Source: Longitalea luteola
Lineage (GTDB): Bacteria > Bacteroidota > Bacteroidia > Chitinophagales > Chitinophagaceae
Direction of reading: 5' to 3'
NCBI RefSeq assembly: GCF_017356035.1
Contig: NZ_JAFIQX010000002.1
Span: 186,001-250,000, forward strand
Length of the DNA stretch: 64,000 nucleotides
The position numbers and the translations under genes are program-made. The notes under the pieces are model-generated. The model searched no databases. It was not told the origin of the DNA and worked only from the letters and a program-made list of their open reading frames with translations. Shown here one piece after another: positions 16,164 to 25,641 of this stretch (position 1 is its first letter; each line of letters begins with the position of its first letter).

Positions 16164-16868
16164 CTATTGCAGCAGCCTTTGAATATCCGGGTCGTTTTGC
16201 AGAAAAGCCATTTGTTTCATTACCCAGGGATAGCGGTTGGCAACATACCGCGACATTGGCTTTACGGTGTATTTTTTCGGATTGGGCATACAGGAGGCGA
16301 TCATGGCGGCTTCCTGGCGGGTGAGTTTTTTTGCCGGCTTTTTAAAGTAATTCTGTGCAGCGGCTTCAATCCCGAAAATACCGGGTCCCATTTCCGATAC
16401 GTTGAGGTACATTTCCATGATGCGGTTCTTTCCCCACATCAGTTCTATCATAAAGGTGAAATACACTTCCATGCCTTTGCGAAACCAGCTGCGGCCCTGC
16501 CACAGGAACACATTTTTAGCTACCTGCTGGCTGATGGTTGAAGCGCCTTTTATGCGGTTGGGCTTTTTTTTGTTGTACTCCATCGCCTTGTTAATGCTTT
16601 TCCAGTCGAACCCATTGTGATCGGGGAACAGTTGGTCTTCAGCAGCAATAAAGGACAGGCGTGCATAGGATGAAATTTCTTTCATATGTACATAATCCCT
16701 TTTCAAACCATTACCGGAAAACAGGCTACCCAGCTGAGTTAGGGTAAAAGGCGGGTCGACCCACTTCAACAGAAGAATATAGAATAACTGTAATAGAAAA
16801 AGAAAGAGCAAAGTCCTCTTTATAATACGCCAGATGCGAAGGGCTTTTTCTTTCGTTTTAGTTGACAT
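16164..16868 (-). CDS. mtgA: Monofunctional biosynthetic peptidoglycan transglycosylase
   Basis: 234 residues, GT51 family. One N-terminal membrane helix (about 18-36), then the transglycosylase domain: catalytic E77 in SFIAAEDQLFPDHNGFD, KGASTISQQVAKNVFLW, RKGMEVYFTFMIE and the conserved LNVSEMGPGIFGIEAAAQNYF. It polymerises lipid II into glycan strands. The ATG at 16868 (MSTKTKEKALRIW) is preferred over the TTG at 16901. It abuts the GT39 gene stop-to-stop with no spacer. Confidence 0.93.
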   Translation of the reverse strand: MSTKTKEKALRIWRIIKRTLLFLFLLQLFYILLLKWVDPPFTLTQLGSLFSGNGLKRDYVHMKEISSYARLSFIAAEDQLFPDHNGFDWKSINKAMEYNKKKPNRIKGASTISQQVAKNVFLWQGRSWFRKGMEVYFTFMIELMWGKNRIMEMYLNVSEMGPGIFGIEAAAQNYFKKPAKKLTRQEAAMIASCMPNPKKYTVKPMSRYVANRYPWVMKQMAFLQNDPDIQRLLQ

Positions 16869-16946
16869 GAGTAGGGAACTGCTTTGGCCTGCAAGATACA
16901 ATTTTGATTGCTGATCCTTAACGTTGCCAGGGGGCCGGATATTTTC

Positions 16947-17522
16947 TTATCGTGAATTTTTCACATATACCACTTTATATTTTCCCCCAACCTTATCGGC
17001 CCTGCTCTGAAAGTGCGTGAGGGCAAAACCGGTAGCCGCCACTCCCGCAGCAATGGTCAATGGAACTACTTTATTATTGGCAGTAACCGATTCTTTCCGG
17101 TAAGCTGTATTTACCAGTTCCAGCAAGATGAAACCTAGTCCGCCCACTTTCATTAATGCAGGCAATGTTACCTGGGCAAACCCTTTTTTTCTGCCCCAGG
17201 TGTATTGACGGGTGAATTGAAACTTTTTTATTTGCCGGTAGTCTATGCCAATAGTGTAGGCCATTGTATCGAGTGTAGTACCGAATTCAGTGGCTTGCAG
17301 TTGCCGCTCCTGTTGCTGAATGATGATTGAATCGTGCCTGATATCTTTTATATAACCATTTATGGTAAAACCGTTGTGCGTTACGGCTGAAATGAAGACG
17401 CCGGGATAGTAGGTCTTTAAAGTGCGGTTATTATGTTTTCTTAATACGATAAAATCCGAGGTCTGCGATAAGGTTACTTCTGCTAATGATACGAGTAGTA
17501 TTAAAAGTAAAGCTTGTTTCAT
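16947..17522 (-). CDS. Secreted protein of unknown function
   Basis: 191 residues. Signal peptide 1-19 (ending VTLSQ), a beta-rich central part (FTINGYIKDIRHDSIIIQQQ, then DYRQIKKFQFTRQYTWGRKKG) and two short hydrophobic segments near 120-140 and 150-170. The pattern DSIIIQ...YRQIKKF is often seen in Bacteroidota envelope proteins of unknown role. No family assigned. It lies between mtgA and lysE on the same strand. Confidence 0.65.
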   Translation of the reverse strand: MKQALLLILLVSLAEVTLSQTSDFIVLRKHNNRTLKTYYPGVFISAVTHNGFTINGYIKDIRHDSIIIQQQERQLQATEFGTTLDTMAYTIGIDYRQIKKFQFTRQYTWGRKKGFAQVTLPALMKVGGLGFILLELVNTAYRKESVTANNKVVPLTIAAGVAATGFALTHFQSRADKVGGKYKVVYVKNSR

Positions 17523-17588
17523 TCGGTGACAAGTTACACCGGGCCATTTTGTTAATTCACTAATGATTTGTTAAAGGAGTCCTGCGCT

Positions 17589-18227
17589 TTAATTGATCTT
17601 GTCAGATAAGAAATAGGTGCCATAGAAAAGCGCTATGCCGAATCCGGCCAGAATGACCCCTGATACTTTATTGATCACGGAGATATTGTGCAGTGTTAGC
17701 TTGTTTCGCAATTTGCCCGCGAGCATCACTTTTAAAATATCAGCAGCGATATTAACGGCGAGGCAAACCGAAAAGATAAGTAACCTTTGGTTCAAACTGT
17801 ATTTCGAAAACGCGGTTGCGGTACCCAGCCAGAAGATGAATACACTGGGATTTAAGGTGTTCAGAAAAAATCCGCTCGACAGGATCTTGAGTATTTCCAG
17901 CTTTCCAAATTTTAGGGCATTGCCATCGGCATCTGTACGAAGGGTCACCTTTTTAAAGAACAAGTAATAAATGCCAACTGCTACCAGGAAACCGCTGCCG
18001 ATATAGCCGATCACGCTTTTGTATTCCAGTAAATCAGACACAAAAGCCGAAAAGGCGTTACTTATTACAACGAGTATAATATCGCTCAACCATACGCCGG
18101 CTACAAAACACAACCCACCGGTATGCCCGTTATTCAAACTTTGCTTTATAATGGTAAATATTACGGGCCCTACAGAGAGAGCAAGAATACATCCCAGCGT
18201 TAACCCACTTATTATGGCTTGCCACAT
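17589..18227 (-). CDS. LysE family amino-acid exporter
   Basis: 212 residues with six membrane helices. The N-terminal GCILALSVGPVIFTIIKQSLNNG (with GP motif) and GFFLNTLNPSVFIFWLG are typical of the LysE/RhtB family, which exports amino acids or derivatives by proton antiport. Substrate unknown. It lies 85 nt downstream of a GH3-family gene on the same strand, so the two may be one transcript. Confidence 0.88.
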   Translation of the reverse strand: MWQAIISGLTLGCILALSVGPVIFTIIKQSLNNGHTGGLCFVAGVWLSDIILVVISNAFSAFVSDLLEYKSVIGYIGSGFLVAVGIYYLFFKKVTLRTDADGNALKFGKLEILKILSSGFFLNTLNPSVFIFWLGTATAFSKYSLNQRLLIFSVCLAVNIAADILKVMLAGKLRNKLTLHNISVINKVSGVILAGFGIALFYGTYFLSDKIN

Positions 18228-18312
18228 GCTTACATCCTTATAAATAGTCCAATTTTATATACGTGCGCGCAAGGTAGGAAAACAAATTGCATATAAAGAG
18301 AGGATTGTTGAT

Positions 18313-19854
18313 TTAGGGATTGGATTGTGTAATGGTACCAGTTTCAACGAACCTGCTCCAGTCTTCGAACATCTTGCCTTTCATAACACGTGGAAATTTA
18401 TGTTGCCCGCCGATCTTTCCTTTCAGGTGCATAAACTCCATGAATTTTGAAACGGGCAACACGTGCAGATAAACTTCCTTCAGTGCGCTGTTTCTTTCAA
18501 CTGCATAATCATCGTTGAGTTCTTTCAGGCAGTTGTCTATTTTCTGGCGTAATAAGTCCGCATCTACGACATCATCACAGGCGATCCACCATTCATGCGC
18601 AAAGAACAAACCGTGCGGAACACCAGCCACCGTGTATTCAGGAATGTCCAAATTCATTTCTTCGCTGGCCAGTTTAATGGCTTTGTTCATGTTATCAACA
18701 CTCAGGTGTTCACCAACAAGACTTAAAAAGTGTTTGGTACGGCCTGTAATAATTATTTCGCAGCGCTCTTTATCAACGAACCGAACGGTGTCGCCGATCA
18801 GGTAGCGCCAGGCGCCGGCGGTAGTGCTGAGCAGGATCGCATAGTCTTTTCCTTCTTCCACCTGGTGGATCATCAGTGCTTCCGGATTTTCTACCAGGTT
18901 ACCATCTGCATCGAAATTGTCGTTATTGAAAGGGACAAATTCAAAAAAGATATGATCGTTCAGGGCCAGCCGCATGCCTTTGGAAGTTTGGCGGTCCTGG
19001 TAAGCGATAAACCCTTCAGAGGCGAGGTAGGTTTCAATGAATGTAAGCGGTTTGGCCACCAGTTTATTGAAGCCTTTTTTATATGGTTCGAAGGAAACGC
19101 CGCCGTGTACGAAGAATGCCAGGTTAGGCCACATGTCGTGGATGGAGTTGAGCTGGTACCGCTCGATGATCTTTTCCATACACATTTGTATCCAGGCCGG
19201 CACGCCCACCACGAAGCCGATGTCCCAGTTGGGTGCTTCCTCAACAATGGCTTCTATTTTACTGTTCCAGTCGCGGGTACGGGCAATTTTTTTTCCTGGC
19301 TTATAAAAGGGCGAAAACCAGAATGGTACTTTTTTGGCGGTAATGCCGCTGAGATCACCGGCATAGTAACCGGGTCCTTTTTGCAGGTCGGTGCTACCGC
19401 CCAGCATTAACCAGCCTTTGCCAATACTTTTAACAGGAATATCGTGGTAGGTGCGTAAGGAAAGTAATTGCTTGATCATGACGATGCGGTTGCCACGCAT
19501 CAGATCATTGGTAATGGGAATATATTTACTGGCAGCTTCGGAGGTTCCGGAGCTGAGGGCAAAATATTTTATCTTTCCGGGCCAGCAAATGTCCCTTTTA
19601 CCCTCGAGTGTTTTATGCCACCATTCAGCATAAATCTTGTTGTAATCATAGGTAGGGACCAGTTGCTGGAATTTTTTCCCAGCGTGTTTACTCAATAGGA
19701 TCTCGTCGAACCGGTATTTTTGACCGAATTCGGTAAACCGGGCTTTCTTCAGCAATTTCTTTAGCACCTTGATCTGCTGCCGCCGTGGTGACTTCTCCGG
19801 CAAACGCAACGCTCTGGCAACGGACCTGGGTAAAGAGATATCAATTAGGGCCAT
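18313..19854 (-). CDS. GH3 family acyl-adenylate/amido synthetase-like protein
   Basis: 513 residues, full-length for the GH3 family (PF03321). Nucleotide-binding motifs visible: FALSSGTSEAASKYIPIT (P-loop-like SSGTS), TYLASEGFIAYQ and YLIGDTVRFVDKE, with the C-terminal lid ERNSALKEVYLHVLP. Plant GH3 enzymes adenylate acids such as jasmonate or auxin and conjugate them to amino acids; bacterial members are widespread in Bacteroidota but their substrates are unknown. Cytosolic. Upstream of lysE on the same strand. Confidence 0.9.
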   Translation of the reverse strand: MALIDISLPRSVARALRLPEKSPRRQQIKVLKKLLKKARFTEFGQKYRFDEILLSKHAGKKFQQLVPTYDYNKIYAEWWHKTLEGKRDICWPGKIKYFALSSGTSEAASKYIPITNDLMRGNRIVMIKQLLSLRTYHDIPVKSIGKGWLMLGGSTDLQKGPGYYAGDLSGITAKKVPFWFSPFYKPGKKIARTRDWNSKIEAIVEEAPNWDIGFVVGVPAWIQMCMEKIIERYQLNSIHDMWPNLAFFVHGGVSFEPYKKGFNKLVAKPLTFIETYLASEGFIAYQDRQTSKGMRLALNDHIFFEFVPFNNDNFDADGNLVENPEALMIHQVEEGKDYAILLSTTAGAWRYLIGDTVRFVDKERCEIIITGRTKHFLSLVGEHLSVDNMNKAIKLASEEMNLDIPEYTVAGVPHGLFFAHEWWIACDDVVDADLLRQKIDNCLKELNDDYAVERNSALKEVYLHVLPVSKFMEFMHLKGKIGGQHKFPRVMKGKMFEDWSRFVETGTITQSNP

Positions 19855-19949
19855 TCAATAGTTGCCCGTTTGGTCAGGCATAACCAAAATTAAAGGTTTT
19901 TAGCCTGATATATTGCACATTTTGCAAAGATTAGGGTGTACGGTAAACC

Positions 19950-19983
19950 GAAAAGAAAAAAACCCGCCGGTCAGGGCGGGTTT
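19950..19983 (-). terminator. Terminator of the T9SS surface protein gene
   Basis: AAACCCGCC (19960-19968) and GGCGGGTTT (19975-19983); on the minus strand a long T-rich run follows (A-rich at 19950-19960). Confidence 0.8.
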
Positions 19984-20047
19984 GTGAAATTTCTGTTCGT
20001 CCAGTGAAAAAAATTATATATGTAATGATTCAGCGTTTGCACCCCGA

Positions 20048-22558
20048 TTATTTACCTATTACAATTTTTTTCGTGATGGTTTGTGCCTGGGTTTGAATTT
20101 TTACAAAATAGACCCCGTTTTGCAAACCGGAAACATCGAGGTCGAGGCGGCCGGTAGATCCCTGAGCAACTGCTCTCAGTTCACGAACGGTTCTGCCTGA
20201 CTGGTCGAGAATGGTGATGATGGCGTTTTTGGCATCGGTCATTCCTGAAATAAACAGTTTTCCAGTTGTGGGAATGGGGTAAACCCGCAATATTTCGGGA
20301 GTCTCAGTTTCATCGATAACATTACTTGTAGTGGTTTTTCTTAACCCTGAAATAGCAGTATTATAACAGGCACCCGGGTTCTGGAAAGCTTCGGCCTGGA
20401 GTGTGCCGCAGCTAATATTATATCCGAATGTGTTGATCGAAGCTTCAAACTCGCTACCATATTCTGCCTCAAATCCTTCTTGAAGTAGGACGGTACTACC
20501 TGCTTTATATATAACACTTTGGCCATTGGGTACTATTACGTCTACTCCGCCTTCAGTTGTGATACTGTTATCTACCTTTTCCTCTACGGATTGATTATAA
20601 ACAATGCCGTATATTACTTTGTCTGATACATACGTTGGTGTTTCAGTATAATTTGAATAAGGCAGCGGTGTTTGCCATGAATAAACCTGATTATGCCTGT
20701 TCCTGAAATAAGTGTCAAAAGAACCCTGAAATGTTTTTATTTCATAATCATGAATGTAAAGAATAGGCGTGTTTTCAGGATCGTTTTGTTTTTTCAAAAC
20801 AGCTTTTACCCTGAGCCACACCTTTGTTTCCTTACGGGCGTTGAAAGCAAGGCCATTTACACATTCAATATTTACATACGGGGTTTGAAATGTATGTAAC
20901 TTTTTCTCCGTATCAAATGTGGTAACCTGCAATCTTCCCGATTCCAGATCGGGCCGCATAAAATTGCACGTACGTACCAGATAATAGTAGGCATCGGGAT
21001 CATTTATGTACTCATTTTGAGAGAACAGATCATAGGAAGCGGTAGCAGTCTCCCCTGCGCCGTTTGGAAGGATTTGTCCAACTATTGCAGCCTGTGCTGA
21101 AACAAGTTCAAGACCAGCACCGCTATTAAATGACACTTCGAGGTTGTTACGTATTCTATAGGATACATAATCTGATCTGCTGGTATTAACGCAACAAGAT
21201 GAATATTGAAAATGGTGCACCCTAGTATAAATAACAGTATCGGCTTCAGGAGTATTCTTTATATTGAATATTCCAAGCGGACATTTGTAATAAGTTGCGT
21301 TATCATTATTTGGCTGGATGGTCCCAGGAACCCGCAATATAAATGATTGTTGTACCGTCTTTGCTGTTAAACTACCTCTCAATTCCATATCATACGAAGT
21401 ATATGTAGGCATGGCTGCTGGTTTGCCCGAAGATCCGGTTGAAAACAAACCGATCATTTCTCCCACGAATTTCAATATTACACCTGCACTTCCTGTTCCT
21501 GTAGCAAGATTAGAAGTTGCATTGCCCAACATTTTAAGGAAGTCATGGTCATTATTGGAATTATTGCTAACGTTAGTTGCCTCTAATTCTATTTTACCTT
21601 CAGGACCGTCTTCAGGAGGGTTTGTTTCTTGAATTTTCGCTTTCACTCTTTCAGCAAATGTCTTAGCCAGATTTCGTACTTCAGAAATCGATTTGCTAAA
21701 CGTGCTGAATTTTTCACCGATAGCTGAAAATTGAACCGTTTGACCGCCATTACTGGAAGTAGGCGTATTTTTGGGTACATAGGAAAAGCTATATATGGCA
21801 GCATTTGTTCCTGTTACACTTCTGCCTTTTATAACAGCTTTCAAATCATTGGTTACTACACCATAAATAGTAAATTTTACCCCTGCTCCGAAATAAGCCC
21901 CATTTTGAATGTTTGGATCGAACCCCGGATTTAATTCTGCAACAGACCACCTGGTGTACCCGCCCTGTTCTGTAACCGCAACAACCGATTTTCCATATTT
22001 ACCGGTTTCGTTTGAATTAAGAAACGCAGCTGGCGTGCCCGCTAATTCATCTCCAAGAGATGTGGTAGCAGGGTATGGTGCAGGCATGGTAGGTTCCATG
22101 GTCACAAGCATGGAAGTAAATCCTTCCGGGGTTTCCGTTTTATAAATATATACTCGTATTAGGCCAGTAAACTTATTATATAAAACAAAATATGGGTAGG
22201 CAGTGACATGCGTGCATCCAAAATCCCTTTGCAATAACTCCCAACCCTTTTCTTTTGTGTAATCCCCTCTTTGTGAAATTAAATCCAGCGCTGTGGTAGG
22301 GGAATTTACAAATGGTGACCCCATTATAGTAAGTTTAGTACTTATGCTACTGGTTCGGGCGCTCCAGTGTTTACAATAATTAGCATCAGATGGTTTGATT
22401 TCCCAATTCCAGTTCGAGTTACCATTTGCATCACCATAATTTGCACATACGAATTGGTTGTTGGTGATGTCTGTGTAATCATCAGCACAGTTTTGGGAAT
22501 AACCTCGATATGCAATAGCGCACAAAAAGATTATTAGTATTTTTAAAAATTTCTTCAT
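20048..22558 (-). CDS. Large secreted protein with T9SS type A sorting domain
   Basis: 836 residues. Signal peptide 1-21 (FLKILIIFLCAIAYRGYSQ), a long beta-rich passenger without recognised catalytic motif, then near 670-720 a segment NGQSVIYKAGSTVLLQEGFE resembling the coathanger-stack element common in these proteins, and a C-terminal type A sorting domain (ILRVYPIPTTGKLFIS ... GLQNGVYFVKI ... TKKIVIGK). It should be secreted by the type IX system and anchored or released at the surface. AT-richer codon use than the neighbours. Upstream on the same strand is another surface-type protein; 40 bp separate them. Confidence 0.85.
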   Translation of the reverse strand: MKKFLKILIIFLCAIAYRGYSQNCADDYTDITNNQFVCANYGDANGNSNWNWEIKPSDANYCKHWSARTSSISTKLTIMGSPFVNSPTTALDLISQRGDYTKEKGWELLQRDFGCTHVTAYPYFVLYNKFTGLIRVYIYKTETPEGFTSMLVTMEPTMPAPYPATTSLGDELAGTPAAFLNSNETGKYGKSVVAVTEQGGYTRWSVAELNPGFDPNIQNGAYFGAGVKFTIYGVVTNDLKAVIKGRSVTGTNAAIYSFSYVPKNTPTSSNGGQTVQFSAIGEKFSTFSKSISEVRNLAKTFAERVKAKIQETNPPEDGPEGKIELEATNVSNNSNNDHDFLKMLGNATSNLATGTGSAGVILKFVGEMIGLFSTGSSGKPAAMPTYTSYDMELRGSLTAKTVQQSFILRVPGTIQPNNDNATYYKCPLGIFNIKNTPEADTVIYTRVHHFQYSSCCVNTSRSDYVSYRIRNNLEVSFNSGAGLELVSAQAAIVGQILPNGAGETATASYDLFSQNEYINDPDAYYYLVRTCNFMRPDLESGRLQVTTFDTEKKLHTFQTPYVNIECVNGLAFNARKETKVWLRVKAVLKKQNDPENTPILYIHDYEIKTFQGSFDTYFRNRHNQVYSWQTPLPYSNYTETPTYVSDKVIYGIVYNQSVEEKVDNSITTEGGVDVIVPNGQSVIYKAGSTVLLQEGFEAEYGSEFEASINTFGYNISCGTLQAEAFQNPGACYNTAISGLRKTTTSNVIDETETPEILRVYPIPTTGKLFISGMTDAKNAIITILDQSGRTVRELRAVAQGSTGRLDLDVSGLQNGVYFVKIQTQAQTITKKIVIGK

Positions 22559-22598
22559 GTCATTTTAATTAAGCATTTTTAAAATTCTCCCATGTTTT

Positions 22599-23792
22599 TT
22601 ACTTCTTCTTAATTATCTCTTTAATTTCCTTCTTCATTTGCTCATTCTCCTTTTTAAGTTCAATAACATATAACGTCAACTCCTCGATCTTCTCAAGCAA
22701 TTTCACATTCATTTCGCCCAGCTCAAAACCACCTTCTTTCTCAACCTCTTTTGCAGAAGGCATACCTGGCAAGTGTTTGTTCTGATTGATGTATTGCTCG
22801 ACATGGGCAAGCGGTCTTAAATGGTATGTTGAATCAAAAACGTAATCAGCAAAAACAGCTGTAGTAACCTTGACGCCACGGGCTGCTATCTTTCCTTCAA
22901 CGGCCAGTTTAAATGAACCAGGGTTGGTAGTTCCTATGCACACGCTTCCACCAGAAGGACTCAGTAATATGTTGCCATTTAAAGGATTTAATACTATATT
23001 TCCCTGTGTTTCTTTGCTTAGATAAAAATCATTTGCATTATCTAATCCCATCCAGGCCTGGCGCACATTGCTTCTTTTATATTCCATATACTGCCAGGAG
23101 TTATCACCATTGTTAAAAGTAAGCACATTGTCAACGTCGGTCTGAATCAGTGCACTTCCTCTTACATCTAAAGTATGTGATGGGCTGTTTGTTCCTATTC
23201 CCACATTCCCGTTATTCGTTATAACCATGCCGTATGTAGAACTATTAACTATTGAATTGGCAGCACCAGTAGGGCCGGTAACAAACTCAAATCCACCATT
23301 GGGATGAAAAACAAACTCAGAAATGGGCCCATCTTCCGCTCTTTTAACTACTCCCAGATTAGCGTCATAATAGCTGTTAACGGTTATCTTTTTGGTTCCT
23401 CCATCGTGGAAAAAGAATTTACTACCCAGCTGAAACTTCTCACGCACTTCTGCCGCTCCAACTCCCAGATGACCATTTGCCTGTAATCTTAAAACAGCAT
23501 TATTGGGAACAGCCCCTGGTACGCGTAGATCTGTATAGTCGCCATTAACGCCGCTCCAATTCGTTTCAAGTAGCACCTGATTTACAAACCCGCTCCTGGG
23601 AATTGATAAGTGAGTGCCTTGTGCACCAAATGAAATATGCCCTGGGTGCGGATATGTTGCATCGGTTCCAATACCTATACCCCCGGTGCGCCAAATGGGG
23701 CTATTAATAGTAGTACTTCCACCCCATTGAGCAAAAGCACTGTTTCCAATAATGAATAATCCAACTGTGATCTTTAAGGTCTTTTTTAACAT
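22599..23792 (-). CDS. Surface protein with tail-fibre-like GIGT repeats and C-terminal coiled coil
   Basis: 397 residues. Signal peptide from MLKKTLKITVGLFIIGNSAFAQ (start 23792; the frame extends to 23840 without a better start). The body has strands punctuated by GIGT motifs (GIGIGTDA, NVGIGTNSPSHTLDVRG, VCIGTTNPGSFKLAVEGKI), a layout shared with phage tail-fibre and trimeric stalk proteins. It ends in FDSTYHLRPLAHVEQYIN, HLPGMPSAKEV and a long coiled coil (ELKKENEQMKKEIKE). This C-terminal arrangement is common in Bacteroidota fibre-like proteins. Probably trimeric, surface exposed; function unknown. Likely co-transcribed with the T9SS gene. Confidence 0.75.
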   Translation of the reverse strand: MLKKTLKITVGLFIIGNSAFAQWGGSTTINSPIWRTGGIGIGTDATYPHPGHISFGAQGTHLSIPRSGFVNQVLLETNWSGVNGDYTDLRVPGAVPNNAVLRLQANGHLGVGAAEVREKFQLGSKFFFHDGGTKKITVNSYYDANLGVVKRAEDGPISEFVFHPNGGFEFVTGPTGAANSIVNSSTYGMVITNNGNVGIGTNSPSHTLDVRGSALIQTDVDNVLTFNNGDNSWQYMEYKRSNVRQAWMGLDNANDFYLSKETQGNIVLNPLNGNILLSPSGGSVCIGTTNPGSFKLAVEGKIAARGVKVTTAVFADYVFDSTYHLRPLAHVEQYINQNKHLPGMPSAKEVEKEGGFELGEMNVKLLEKIEELTLYVIELKKENEQMKKEIKEIIKKK

Positions 23793-24242
23793 AAACTGTA
23801 TTTTGATAATTAAAGAATAGAAAGCCCGTTCCGCCGTCAAGGCCGAAGAATAATTAAACTGATACCGTAAATGAAAACCGATTATTTTAACCGCACTGGC
23901 TACAACTCAGCATTTGTAGCCGGCGTTCGTTGAGGTAAAAAGGAAATAGGAGAATACGTTATGTGTATAATTGTTTAGTCATAGAATGGTTTACGTTCAT
24001 TCAAAGCTACATGAATTGCCGGTGAACATTGTCTTTATCTAATAGGCGTGCAATTTTGCCAATAGGCGTGTTGAAATCGCCGATAACCGTGTAAGGCTTT
24101 TTAATAATGCTGTCAGATTACACCCCTTCAGCGCAGCGATATCACAGCGAAATAACCAATGCAAAGGTAAGATGAGGAGAGAGGGCCTTATTAAATATCG
24201 AACGTTTTCTTTAGGCACGCATTCACACAAAACAGAATAATT
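23793..24242. other. 450-bp intergenic region with short direct repeats
   Basis: No convincing gene. AATAGGCGTG occurs at 24041-24050 and again at 24061-24070, with a third related word (GATAACCGTG) at about 24082. Presumably contains the promoter of the fibre-like gene, but no clear TAnnTTTG box was found on the minus strand. Confidence 0.5.
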
Positions 24243-25412
24243 TTACTCCATAACAATCACATATCCCCGCTGATCTTTTGAATGGCTTCCTACAATTGTA
24301 TATGTTCCACTGGCATGGATGAATGGTTTTAACCAGGGCGGACAAGTCTTCAGCTGTTCAATGATCTGTTTAAATGAATACATAGCGCCTTCACAGAAGA
24401 TCCATTCCCGCGCCTCTTCAGCCGTTGTGGTAACTGAATAGTCTGGAACAGCTGATAGTACCGAACGTACTTCGTTATTGCTTTTATCATCACCTGCGAG
24501 AAAGAAACGGGGCCTGCCTTCGTATTTTATCGATCGTTCCTGGTGTTCCCCGCTCACAAACGTTACGGCTGCCCGTAACCAGATCACTGCTTCCAGCAAA
24601 CCTGTATAAAGCCAGGCCAGTTCGCCATGAAAATGTTTCTGCACAAACTGCACCATTGCCTTATAAAACAGCCGCACATATTTACTGTCCTTACGGGTGC
24701 TTTCGCCTTTGAAATGTATAATGGTACAATCAGGTAAATAATAATTATAATGGCCGGTTTGCTGTAAACGGTAACTGAGGTCAATGTCTTCCCCATACAT
24801 AAAGAACTGCTCATCGAAGCCGCCGGTCTTGTTCAATAAGGTCTGTCTGATCATCATGAACGCGCCTGATAAAATATCAACCTTATTCACCTCCTGGTTG
24901 CTCAAATGGCCCATATAATAGCGGGCAAAGAGTTTAGATGTGGGGAACCAGCGCGTCAACCCGCTCATCTTACAAAATGACACCCATAAAGAAGGGAAAC
25001 CCCGCTTTGATTCTTTCAGGAATTGCCCGGTACCATCGATCATTTGAACGCCCAGGGCGCCGGCATCGGCAGTGGTTTCCATAAAGCCAACACATTTTGT
25101 AAAAGCGTCTTCCGGCAAAATAGTATCGGGGTTCAGAAATAGAATGTATTTCCCGGTGGCTTTTTGCAGGGCCTGGTTGTTGGCTTTTGAAAACCCCTGG
25201 TTTACTGAATTCTTTATAAAATGTACAAAGGGAAACCGGTGCTGGAGGTATTCAATGCTGCCGTCCGTTGAATTGTTATCTACTACCCAAACTTCCACGT
25301 TCCGCTCACCGGTGGCTACACTCATCTCGCCAATAGCTTTCCTTACAGAGCATAAGCACTGTTCCAGAAAGTATTTCACATTATAGTTAACAATGATGAC
25401 AGAAAGCAACAT
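24243..25412 (-). CDS. GT2 family glycosyltransferase
   Basis: 389 residues. N-terminal GT-A fold: LLSVIIVNYNVKYFLEQCL, VWVVDNNSTDGSIEYL, NQGFSKANNQAL, then the metal-binding FLNPDTILPEDA and the acceptor segment GEDIDLSYRLQQTGHYNYY. Rhamnosyl- or glucosyl-transferase type acting on cell-surface glycans; sugar unknown. About 100 C-terminal residues beyond the catalytic part are unassigned. No membrane helix. Isolated, not in a polysaccharide cluster. Confidence 0.9.
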   Translation of the reverse strand: MLLSVIIVNYNVKYFLEQCLCSVRKAIGEMSVATGERNVEVWVVDNNSTDGSIEYLQHRFPFVHFIKNSVNQGFSKANNQALQKATGKYILFLNPDTILPEDAFTKCVGFMETTADAGALGVQMIDGTGQFLKESKRGFPSLWVSFCKMSGLTRWFPTSKLFARYYMGHLSNQEVNKVDILSGAFMMIRQTLLNKTGGFDEQFFMYGEDIDLSYRLQQTGHYNYYLPDCTIIHFKGESTRKDSKYVRLFYKAMVQFVQKHFHGELAWLYTGLLEAVIWLRAAVTFVSGEHQERSIKYEGRPRFFLAGDDKSNNEVRSVLSAVPDYSVTTTAEEAREWIFCEGAMYSFKQIIEQLKTCPPWLKPFIHASGTYTIVGSHSKDQRGYVIVME

Positions 25413-25440
25413 ATCTGCAAAATAGTATAGAAATTATTAA

Positions 25441-25620
25441 GAGTTACAGGTTCTGGGTTACTGATTGCGGGTTACCCTTACAGCGGTTAAAACCATAACT
25501 GCTTATGTGTTCCAAGGCAATTCAAACTTTGGGCCCGGTAACCGGAAACTGATAACCGGTAATCGTTTTTACCTGTAACCCCGCATAGCGGGGCAGGCTC
25601 TATAACTTGTAACCTGCACC
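25441..25620. repeat. Degenerate intergenic repeat with GGTTAC/GTAACC words
   Basis: Words such as GGGTTAC (left side, twice) are mirrored by GGTAACC, GATAACCGGTAA and ACCTGTAACC on the right; TTACAGGT near 25443 mirrors ACCTGTAA near 25571. A small hairpin CCCCGC-ATA-GCGGGG lies at 25580-25594. Confidence 0.55.
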
Positions 25621-25637
25621 CTGTATCCCTATCTTTG
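25607..25637 (+). promoter_or_regulatory. Promoter of the inositol monophosphatase gene, leaderless layout
   Basis: TTG (25607-25609), 20 nt, TATCTTTG (25630-25637): a full match. Only CGCC separates it from the ATG at 25642. Confidence 0.75.
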
Positions 25638-25641
25638 CGCC

